From an uncultured Clostridia bacterium (GTDB taxonomy: Bacteria > Bacillota > Clostridia > Oscillospirales > CAG-382), in the NCBI GenBank assembly GCA_905235695.1, contig CAJOMW010000035.1, positions 1-8,584 on the forward strand: a DNA stretch of 8,584 bases. The letters run 5' to 3'. The notes beneath the pieces are model-generated. The model made no database searches and was not told where the DNA came from. It saw only the letters and a list, made by a program, of their open reading frames with translations. The position numbers were made by a program, and so were the translations under genes. Shown here in pieces: positions 1 to 5,272 of the stretch (the stretch's first letter is position 1; each line of letters starts with the position of its first letter).

Positions 1-3
1 CAT

Positions 4-30
4 AAAAAGAACATAAAAAGCAGCGCATTA
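4..30 (+). repeat. Partial copy of the dispersed 43-nt intergenic repeat
   Basis: This 27-nt stretch matches the minus strand at 2144-2170 at 25 of 27 positions; both read AAAAAGAAYATAAAAAGCAG followed by CGC and TTA. The same family recurs in full at 124-166. Only the second half of the repeat is present here, and the window edge is close, so it may continue to the left. The GCAGC arm that forms the polA terminator in the minus-strand copy has no obvious partner here. Confidence 0.55.
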
Positions 31-65
31 GGCAAAGTGGAACAATAGTATTATATCTGCGCCTA

Positions 66-116
66 CACCTCATCCGAGCGGCTTCGCCGCCCACCTTCCA
101 CTCGGAGGGGAAGGCT
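66..116. repeat. GC-rich double-hairpin intergenic repeat (CACCTCATCCG type)
   Basis: The stretch starts with CACCTCATCCG, then has a GCGGC-TTC-GCCGC hairpin (78-90), then CCTTCC (94-99) facing GGAAGG (109-114). A lead-in, a variable GC hairpin and a CCTTCC...GGAAGG hairpin ending in GCTT resemble, from memory, a repeat often seen between genes in gut Clostridia. I cannot confirm this without a search, and there is only one copy in the window. It may be a REP-like element or a transcript-stabilising structure. Confidence 0.5.
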
Positions 117-123
117 TATTTGC

Positions 124-166
124 GCTCAGCAGAGCAACAGAAAAAGAACATTAAAGGCGGCGCTTT
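124..166 (+). repeat. Dispersed 43-nt intergenic repeat, plus-strand copy
   Basis: The stretch matches the minus strand at 2145-2187 at 38 of 43 positions, from GCTCAGCAGAG through CAGAAAAAGAA to GCGCTTT. A GC stem (GCGGC at 157-161 with GCCGC at 172-176) follows, in the place where the other copy carries the stem of the polA terminator. A shorter related unit begins again at 180 (TGCGCTCAGAAGCGCAACA), so the module is tandemly iterated here. The two full copies lie on either side of the M23 gene in inverted orientation. Confidence 0.7.
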
Positions 167-179
167 CGCAAGCCGCACC

Positions 180-195
180 TGCGCTCAGAAGCGCA
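180..195. repeat. Short hairpin, start of a second repeat module
   Basis: TGCGCT (180-185) and AGCGCA (190-195) form a perfect 6-bp stem with a CAGA loop. It repeats the beginning of the module at 121-139 (TGCGCTCAGCAGAGCAACA) with changes that restore pairing, then leads into an A-rich stretch and the GGCGGC terminator stem. The order therefore follows that of the preceding module. Confidence 0.45.
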
Positions 196-197
196 AC

Positions 198-229
198 AAA
201 AACGGCGGCACGAGGAAGTCATGCCGCCG
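198..229 (-). terminator. Rho-independent terminator of the M23 gene
   Basis: Read on the minus strand, CGGCGGCA (229-222) pairs perfectly with TGCCGCCG (210-203) across an 11-nt loop and is followed at once by five T (202-198). It lies about 60 nt beyond the M23 stop codon with no gene between, so it should end that transcript. Confidence 0.8.
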
Positions 230-267
230 AAGTCGTTTTTCAGATATTCACTATAAAAAATTTATAT

Positions 268-288
268 AAATATTTGATTCAAATATTT
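268..288. repeat. A/T palindrome just after the M23 stop
   Basis: AAATATTTGA (268-277) and TCAAATATTT (279-288) form a perfect 10-bp inverted repeat around one base, ending two bases from the M23 stop codon. As RNA it would be an 8-bp A/U stem with a GAUUC loop. That is too weak to terminate alone, but it could protect the 3' end or bind a protein. Confidence 0.45.
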
Positions 289-290
289 CC

Positions 291-1997
291 TCAGTCTCCA
301 AAGTCGATTCCGACTTTCCACAGATAGTAGGGGTTGACAAATACTCCGTCAACCGAAGCTGCAAAGTGTACCTGGGACGCAGACGAACAGGTCGCTCCGC
401 TTACCGATACCGCAAAGCCGCTTGTGCCCGCCGTTCCTATAACTCCGCCCTTGGATACGCTCGCACCTTCTTCAACAGCTATGCTGCCGAGGTGGAAGTA
501 GTAGCTGTAAACCGAGCAGCCGTGGTCTATTACCACAGTGTTTCCGGTGAGTCCCAGGGTTCCGGCAAAGGCTATGCGCCCGTTGTTTGAAGCGTATACG
601 CTCGCACCGTCGGACATCACGACGTCAATTCCGTTGTGAACGTAATTCGTCGAGTATAAGCCGTGAACGTTTCTCACCGTTCCAAAGTCAGCCATTCCCG
701 TGCCGACGATTCCCGTGTTGCTTGCGTCGGGATACAGGAACTTGCCGTCCCAGAGCTTGACAGGGCTCGGAGAGTCGTTGACTTTCTTTATCATCTCTTC
801 ATATTCGGCAACGGTTTCGGTTGTGAAGGTGGTCTGAAGATTGCTGTCGGTCACAAACAGCTCCTGCGACGTAACCGAAGGCGCTCTGCCGTCCCTCACC
901 TTTAGCTGGAGCGTCTGCGACGCGCCGTCCTCAAGCGAGAGCGTAAGCGTGTACGTTCCGGAAGCAGCCGACGTGTAATCTGCTGGAACAAATGCGTAGC
1001 TGTAATCCCCGGAGTCGGATTTGAACACCTTGAGCTCTTCGGGAAGCGGATAATCGCACTGTGCGTAGAGCTTTTCGCCGTCGTTGAAGTTCTGCATTTT
1101 AAGGATAGTGAAGTCGCCCTTGCTTACCACTCCGTTATAGATGAGCGTGTAGGAGGGAGCAACGTCGTAGAGAACGGAAGCGTAGTAGGTGGCGGTTCCG
1201 TAGTAGGAAGAGCCGTCCTTCTGGAGCCATTCGGCGTTTATAACAAGGTCGTAATAGGTGTCGTTTGCGGACATGACGTCGGCGTTGAGCATATTCTCGT
1301 ACGCACCTTCATGCTTTACCACGCCGTTCTGCGACAACAGCACCGTCACGTTATCCGGCTGAGCTTCCGAGTAGAATGTCAGATCTCCGATCGAGCTTAC
1401 GCTTATTTTATATAAGGGCTTGTCAGCCGAAGAAGTTATGTCCTTTGACTCATATTCGCCGTTTGCGTTGAGATAGCACCACGTTCCGCCGGCAGGCTCG
1501 ATGATGGTGACATTCGATCCGACAGTGACAGCGGCGTATGGAACGACAGCGTTGGTGTTGACCGATGCGAAAAGGTCGGTGCCGAGAAGCGCCTGTGCGT
1601 CGTTTTCGGTAAGCATATAGTACTTTTCGGCTTCGTCTGTGAAGATGCACGCCGATACATCGTTCTTCATATAGAAGTTGTAGGAGCGGGTAAGTCCGTC
1701 GTCCTCAAGGATCGTGACCACGTATGGCGTCTCCTCGGAGAGATCGCGGAAGTTTTCGTCTATAAGCCTTGCGTTTTCTATTATCTTCGCATAAAGCTCA
1801 AAGCTTGCGTCGTCTGCAAGAGTTGTGACGCTGCCGTCCGGAGCGCTTACGCTTATCTCCGTCATTCGGCTTGTCTTCACGGCATCCGTGTCGGAATGAA
1901 GCCCGAAATAAACGGCGAGTATTGCCGGGATTATGAGAATGACGGCAACTATGATAATTGCGTTTCTGTTCTTTTTGTTAAAAACCGTGCTGTTCAT
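291..1997 (-). CDS. Membrane-anchored M23-family (LytM-like) peptidase-domain protein
   Basis: A 568-residue protein. A short Lys/Arg-rich head precedes one hydrophobic segment (about residues 13-34), and the rest should lie outside the membrane. A long beta-rich region of unknown function (about 40-400, the part near 290-390 Ig-like in feel) leads to a C-terminal M23 domain (about 415-560). M23 enzymes are zinc peptidases that cut peptidoglycan cross-bridges, and many degenerate members are scaffolds or activators of other hydrolases. Seen here are HNGID (H454, D458), YYFHLG (H502), GTAGTSG, and QVHF (Q542, H544) where the family has HLHF. The zinc ligands H454, D458 and H544 are kept, but the first His of HxH, a catalytic residue in LytM, is Gln. 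AAAGGAA lies 8 nt before the ATG, behind a strong promoter at 2037-2065. A sporulation protein such as SpoIIQ is a less likely alternative, since the ectodomain is much larger. Confidence 0.85.
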   Translation of the reverse strand: MNSTVFNKKNRNAIIIVAVILIIPAILAVYFGLHSDTDAVKTSRMTEISVSAPDGSVTTLADDASFELYAKIIENARLIDENFRDLSEETPYVVTILEDDGLTRSYNFYMKNDVSACIFTDEAEKYYMLTENDAQALLGTDLFASVNTNAVVPYAAVTVGSNVTIIEPAGGTWCYLNANGEYESKDITSSADKPLYKISVSSIGDLTFYSEAQPDNVTVLLSQNGVVKHEGAYENMLNADVMSANDTYYDLVINAEWLQKDGSSYYGTATYYASVLYDVAPSYTLIYNGVVSKGDFTILKMQNFNDGEKLYAQCDYPLPEELKVFKSDSGDYSYAFVPADYTSAASGTYTLTLSLEDGASQTLQLKVRDGRAPSVTSQELFVTDSNLQTTFTTETVAEYEEMIKKVNDSPSPVKLWDGKFLYPDASNTGIVGTGMADFGTVRNVHGLYSTNYVHNGIDVVMSDGASVYASNNGRIAFAGTLGLTGNTVVIDHGCSVYSYYFHLGSIAVEEGASVSKGGVIGTAGTSGFAVSVSGATCSSASQVHFAASVDGVFVNPYYLWKVGIDFGD

Positions 1998-2036
1998 TCA
2001 ACCGTTCCTTTCTTTCAAGTGTCATAATATACTTAT

Positions 2037-2065
2037 ATTATATATTTTTTTACTCGTTTCGTCAA
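2037..2065 (-). promoter_or_regulatory. Sigma-A promoter of the M23 gene
   Basis: On the minus strand, TTGACG (2065-2060) is separated by exactly 17 nt from TATAAT (2042-2037). This is a perfect -10 and a 5-of-6 match to the -35 consensus. The spacer is A/T-rich and the DNA upstream of the -35 is also A/T-rich (2080-2100). The expected start of transcription is near 2030, giving a leader of roughly 30 nt before the M23 start codon. The gene therefore has its own transcript, separate from polA. Confidence 0.85.
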
Positions 2066-2128
2066 TCCCTTATTTCTGAATATTAAATTAAAATATTTGG
2101 CGGAAATGTTTTTTGCTGTGAAATAACG

Positions 2129-2159
2129 AAAAAGCAGCCCATTTAAAGCGCTGCTTTTT
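2129..2159 (-). terminator. Rho-independent terminator of polA, symmetric
   Basis: AAAAAGCAGC (2129-2138) and GCTGCTTTTT (2150-2159) are perfect complements around an 11-nt loop. Read on the minus strand, the stem ends in five T as the last part of the pairing arm. The A/T flanks make it usable in either direction. It lies about 90 nt after the polA stop and upstream of the M23 promoter, so it separates the two transcripts. The structure lies within a copy of the dispersed 43-nt repeat. Confidence 0.75.
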
Positions 2160-2187
2160 ATATTCTTTTTCTGGTGCTCTGCTGAGC
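2145..2187 (-). repeat. Dispersed 43-nt intergenic repeat, minus-strand copy
   Basis: Read on the minus strand this matches 124-166 of the plus strand at 38 of 43 positions, and its second half also matches 4-30. It starts with GCTCAGCAGAGC, itself able to fold (GCTC/GAGC), and runs into the polA terminator. The family therefore carries or attracts terminator stems. Confidence 0.7.
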
Positions 2188-2225
2188 AAGGTTGCGGTTG
2201 GCAAAAGCCGTGCCCCAGCCAATTT

Positions 2226-2243
2226 TGCATAATGCATTATGCA
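2226..2243. repeat. 18-bp perfect palindrome after polA
   Basis: TGCATAATGCATTATGCA is identical on both strands and ends 4 nt from the polA stop codon. It could be a dimeric protein site, a hairpin at the 3' end of the polA transcript, or the end of a small repeat element. No second copy occurs in this window. Confidence 0.6.
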
Positions 2244-2247
2244 TTTC

Positions 2248-4818
2248 TCAGCTGTGTGCCTCAAACCAAGTAAACCCTTCCTCTGCCTGTACCTCGAGAG
2301 GAACAGCAAGCTCTGCGGCATTTCTCATTTCTTCTTCGAGGACTTTCTTTGCCCTCTCGGCATCCTCCTTTGACGCCTCAACTATCAGCTCGTCGTGTAC
2401 CTGAAGTACGAGGCGCGCGTCGAGACCTTCCTCCTTTAAGCGGCGGTGTACGTTTACCATCGCTATTTTTATAATGTCGGCGGCGGTGCCCTGGATAGGC
2501 GCATTCATCGCTACGCGCTCGCCGAATGACTGCAGGTTCTTGTTCTTTGCGGACAGCTCGGTTATATACCTGCGCCTTCCGTACAGCGTCTCGGAGTAGC
2601 CCTTTTCCCTGGCGGACGCTATCGCCCCGTCAAGATACTGCTTTATCTTGGGATACTTTGCAAAATACGACTTTATATACTCCGCCGCCTCCTTGCGCGA
2701 GACGTGTATGTCGCCTGCGAGAGAGTAGTCGCCGATGCCGTAGATTATGCCGAAGTTTACCGCCTTTGCCTTCTTTCTGAGGTCGCCCGTAACCGCCTCA
2801 AGCGGAACGCCGAAAACCTGAGAAGCGGTCGAAGCGTGTATGTCAAGCCCGTTGCGGTAGGTCTCTATCATGTTCTCGTCTCCGGACATTGCCGCCAAAA
2901 GGCGAAGCTCTATCTGCGAGTAGTCCGCATCTATCAGAACGTGATCCCCGTCGCAAGCCTCAAAGAACTTTCTCAGCTCTCTGCCCTCGGCCGTTCTTAT
3001 CGGGATATTCTGCAGATTCGGCTCTGCGGACGAGAGACGGCCGGTAAGCGTGAACGCCTGCTTGAACGAGGTGTGTATCCTGCCGTTTTGGTCGGCGACG
3101 TCAAGAAGTGCGTCGGTATAGGTGGATCTGAGCTTTGCGACGAGCCTGTATTCGAGTATTTCATTTATTATCGGGTGGTAGGGACGGAGGCGCTCAAGCG
3201 TCTCTGCGTCGGTGGAAAAGCCGCTCTTTGTCTTCTTTATCGCAGGAAGGTCGAGCTTTTCAAACAGCACCTCTGCAAGCTGCTTTGTGGAGTTTATGTT
3301 GAACTCGCAGTCTGCGAGCGCATATATATTCGCCTTTCTCTCCTCAAGGCGCGCCTCAAGCTCGTCCGAAAAGGCTCTGAGCCCTTCTCTGTTCAGCTTG
3401 AAGCCGGCTATCTCCATTTCCGATAGTACTTCAGACGTCGGCATCTCTATCTCATAAAAAAGCTTTTCCTGCCCGTTGTCGGCAATTATCCTTGAGAAGT
3501 CCGCATACGCCTTTTTTACGGACGATACGCACATTGCCGCCTTCTGATCCGCCTTTGCGGTATCGACTCCGACAATGCCCGAGTACGAATACAGGTTATC
3601 GAGGTTCACTACCTTTGCGGGATCCGCAACATAGGAGGCGAGCATGACGTCAAAATCGCTGTTTTTCAGCTTTACCCCCTTGCCGTGCAGGAAGAGATAC
3701 GCATCCTTGCAGTTACAGAGCACCGTCTTTACGTTTTCGTCCTCAAAAACACGTCTGCAGGCCGATTCCGACGCATCGCATCGGAAAATTTCGTCGGTTT
3801 CGCCGGTCGCATAGTAAATTTTGCCCTGATTCTTCTCTATAAACGCATAGACACGCCCCGAAAAGCCGTCGGGGAGGTCTTTTTCGGTATATTCGAGCAC
3901 CTGCGGCTCTATGTCGAACATCGAGAGGTTGCCGTCGTCGGCAGCGCCTGCCTTGTCGAGACCGAGCCTTGTTATTATGCTTCTCAGCTCGTACTCGCTG
4001 CAGATGTCGAGCATACCTTTCACGTCCATGCCGGAATATTTCAGCTCTTCAAGCGGCGTGTCGAGCGGCACGGAGCGGCATATCTCCGCAAGGAACCTGC
4101 TCTCGTAAGCGGAGTCCTTTCCGTTCTCGAGCTTTGTGCGGACAGCTCCCTTTATTTCGGGATCGCCCCCCTCGAGCGCAGTGTACAGCGCATCGAGCGA
4201 GCCGTACTTTGCAATGAGCGCAACCGCCGTCTTTTCGCCTATTCCCGGAACGCCCGGTATGTTGTCTGACGTATCGCCCATGAGCGCTTTTACGTCTATG
4301 AGCTTATCGGGAGTAAGTCCGCCGTACAGCTCCTTTATCTTTTCGGTGTCGTATACCGACGTCTCCTTTGTTGACGCATAAAGCACGAACGTGTTTCCGC
4401 CGATAAGCTGGAAGGAGTCGCGGTCGCCCGTCATTATATAGGATGCGAGATCTTCCGACGAATCAGCCGACAGAGTTCCGAGTATGTCGTCCGCTTCGTA
4501 GCCCACCTTTGTGAGCACGTGAAAGCCGAGCAGCGACGCTATCTTCTTTGCCGGCTCGAGCTGCTCGGCAAGCTCCTCCGGCATACCCTTGCGGTTTGCC
4601 TTGTAATAAGAGCACTTCTTATGGCGGAAGGTCGGCTCGCGAAGGTCGAATGCCATCGCCGCATAGTCGGGCGACAGTTCTGTGAGCTGCTTATGGAGCA
4701 TATTTATAAAGCCAAACAGGGCGTTGGTATTCCTGCCGTCACGCGTTGTAAGCGGCTTTACGCCGTAAAACGCACGGTTCAGTATGCTGTTGCCGTCAAC
4801 GATAAGAAAGGTTTTCAT
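2248..4818 (-). CDS. polA: DNA polymerase I
   Basis: An 856-residue family A polymerase that fills gaps, removes RNA primers from Okazaki fragments and works in excision repair. The N-terminal 5' nuclease domain (1 to about 290) shows D8, YEADD (107-111), GDRD (131-134) and GDTSDN (181-186), then a helix-hairpin-helix GVPGIGEKTA. The central domain (about 290-460) has the 3'-5' exonuclease fold position but lacks the DxE of Exo I and the YxxxD of Exo III, so proofreading is probably lost, as in Taq and Bacillus enzymes. The polymerase domain has TGRLSSAEPNLQNIP, motif A DYSQIELR (D632), the O-helix RKKAKAVNFGIIYG (R681, K685, F689, Y693) and motif C VHDE (807-810). Phe at 689 is the usual form that disfavours dideoxynucleotides. 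The start is the ATG at 4818, with GGAGG 5 nt upstream; a TTG 12 nt further up overlaps that site and is rejected. No good promoter is visible; a lone TATAAA lies at 4854-4849. Confidence 0.97.
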   Translation of the reverse strand: MKTFLIVDGNSILNRAFYGVKPLTTRDGRNTNALFGFINMLHKQLTELSPDYAAMAFDLREPTFRHKKCSYYKANRKGMPEELAEQLEPAKKIASLLGFHVLTKVGYEADDILGTLSADSSEDLASYIMTGDRDSFQLIGGNTFVLYASTKETSVYDTEKIKELYGGLTPDKLIDVKALMGDTSDNIPGVPGIGEKTAVALIAKYGSLDALYTALEGGDPEIKGAVRTKLENGKDSAYESRFLAEICRSVPLDTPLEELKYSGMDVKGMLDICSEYELRSIITRLGLDKAGAADDGNLSMFDIEPQVLEYTEKDLPDGFSGRVYAFIEKNQGKIYYATGETDEIFRCDASESACRRVFEDENVKTVLCNCKDAYLFLHGKGVKLKNSDFDVMLASYVADPAKVVNLDNLYSYSGIVGVDTAKADQKAAMCVSSVKKAYADFSRIIADNGQEKLFYEIEMPTSEVLSEMEIAGFKLNREGLRAFSDELEARLEERKANIYALADCEFNINSTKQLAEVLFEKLDLPAIKKTKSGFSTDAETLERLRPYHPIINEILEYRLVAKLRSTYTDALLDVADQNGRIHTSFKQAFTLTGRLSSAEPNLQNIPIRTAEGRELRKFFEACDGDHVLIDADYSQIELRLLAAMSGDENMIETYRNGLDIHASTASQVFGVPLEAVTGDLRKKAKAVNFGIIYGIGDYSLAGDIHVSRKEAAEYIKSYFAKYPKIKQYLDGAIASAREKGYSETLYGRRRYITELSAKNKNLQSFGERVAMNAPIQGTAADIIKIAMVNVHRRLKEEGLDARLVLQVHDELIVEASKEDAERAKKVLEEEMRNAAELAVPLEVQAEEGFTWFEAHS

Positions 4819-4823
4819 GGTAA

Positions 4824-4828
4824 CCTCC
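4824..4828 (-). promoter_or_regulatory. Ribosome binding site of polA
   Basis: GGAGG on the minus strand, 5 nt before the ATG at 4818. It fixes the polA start at 4818 because the in-frame TTG at 4830 overlaps it and would add the residues MEVT. Confidence 0.85.
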
Positions 4829-4880
4829 AAGTAGTGGTTTGATGTATGTTTATAAGGAGAAAACTCTTTAAAAGTTAGGA

Positions 4881-4943
4881 GCAGTTAGCAGTGAGGAGTG
4901 AGGAGTGAGGAGTTAGGAGTTAGGAGTGAGGAGTTAGGAGTTA
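4881..4943 (+). repeat. Tandem heptamer array GGAGTKA, nine units
   Basis: Nine consecutive 7-bp units run without a break: GCAGTTA, GCAGTGA, then seven of GGAGTGA or GGAGTTA. Only positions 2 and 6 vary. Similar 7-bp tandem repeats are known from other bacteria, for example the STRR repeats of cyanobacteria. Read in the direction of the polA transcript, the units are TAACTCC/TCACTCC, rich in the anti-Shine-Dalgarno core CTCC, and they lie 50-120 nt upstream of the polA start. Confidence 0.9.
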
Positions 4944-4949
4944 AGGTAA

Positions 4950-4970
4950 CAAAAATCCTTTGGATTTTTG
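4950..4970. repeat. Perfect 9-bp hairpin at the left inner end of the element
   Basis: CAAAAATCC (4950-4958) pairs with GGATTTTTG (4962-4970) across a 3-nt loop. It follows the heptamer array directly and mirrors the hairpin at 5248-5272, sharing the outer bases CAAAAATC and differing in the tip. The changes at the tip keep the pairing, which suggests that the structure, more than the sequence, is maintained. Confidence 0.75.
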
Positions 4971-5007
4971 TATTTTAATTAAGACTGATTAAAAGTATGC
5001 TTTTTTG

Positions 5008-5248
5008 TTTAATTTACATAATGCTGATTATTCTGTTTTATGTAAATTAAATTTTGATGGGTGTTTACATAATTTCAGAAAACGTTGTATTATGTAAATA
5101 GATTTTTCCCTTAAGTTAGTTTACGTAATTTTAAATTTTCAAAATTATGTTATAAACAAGCTGCGACACAAGTTAACATAACATCAAATTTTAAAGATTA
5201 TGTAAATTGCGCATATCGTTGTCTACATAACCTTTAATATTATAAAAT
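5008..5248. repeat. Quasi-regular array of inverted repeats, TTTACATAA-N16/17-TTATGTAAA
   Basis: Five units are visible. Unit 1 (5008-5051) has perfect 14-bp arms TTTAATTTACATAA/TTATGTAAATTAAA around 16 nt. Unit 2 (5064-5098) has 9-bp arms around 17 nt. Unit 3 (5119-5157) has left arm GTTTACGTAA, 16 nt, and a right arm with a 3-nt insertion; its stem extends inward by TTTT/AAAA. Unit 4 (5172-5207) is GTTAACATAA, 16 nt, TTATGTAAAT. Unit 5 (5221-5248) has a good left arm, GTCTACATAA, and a decayed right arm. Left arms start at 5013, 5064, 5120, 5173 and 5222, so the steps are 51, 56, 53 and 49 bp. Loop sequences are unrelated while arm sequence and spacing are kept. Candidates are binding sites for a dimeric protein, a REP/BIME-like element, or folded single-strand sites. 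This is not a CRISPR: arms vary and repeats are short. Confidence 0.8.
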
Positions 5249-5272
5249 AACAAAAATCTCCGATTTTTGTTA
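5248..5272 (-). terminator. Hairpin overlapping the HAD stop codon, probable terminator
   Basis: TAACAAAAATC (5248-5258) and GATTTTTGTTA (5262-5272) form a perfect 11-bp stem with a 3-nt loop. The stop codon TAA of the HAD gene (5272-5270) lies inside the stem. On the minus strand the 3' arm holds TTTTTG and is followed by TTATTTTATAAT. The stem is mostly A/U, so termination may be partial. It is also the right inner end of the composite repeat element. Confidence 0.55.

Noticed and set aside
291..1997. Naming the M23 protein spoIIQ
   Set aside because: The anchor-plus-M23 plan is shared with SpoIIQ, but the ectodomain is far larger and no sporulation gene is next to it.
2704..3426. A 240-codon open frame on the plus strand
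   Set aside because: It lies wholly antisense to the conserved part of polA, has no recognisable domain, and is explained by codon bias of the real gene.
4819..4830. polA starting at TTG 4830
   Set aside because: This start would overlap the GGAGG that serves the ATG at 4818, and homologues begin at the KTFLIVDGNS segment.
5008..5248. CRISPR array
   Set aside because: The repeated parts are short inverted arms that vary between units, there is no identical 24-40 nt direct repeat, the spacing is uneven, and no cas gene is visible.
5008..5248. A true dif recombination site
   Set aside because: The spacer between arms is 16-17 nt, not 6, and both arms are of the same type. Several units in a row would also be odd for dif. 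Only the resemblance of the arm is kept as a hypothesis.
4971..5250. A small protein gene in the intergenic block
   Set aside because: The stretch is A/T-rich with frequent stops in all frames, and no frame has a ribosome binding site and useful length.
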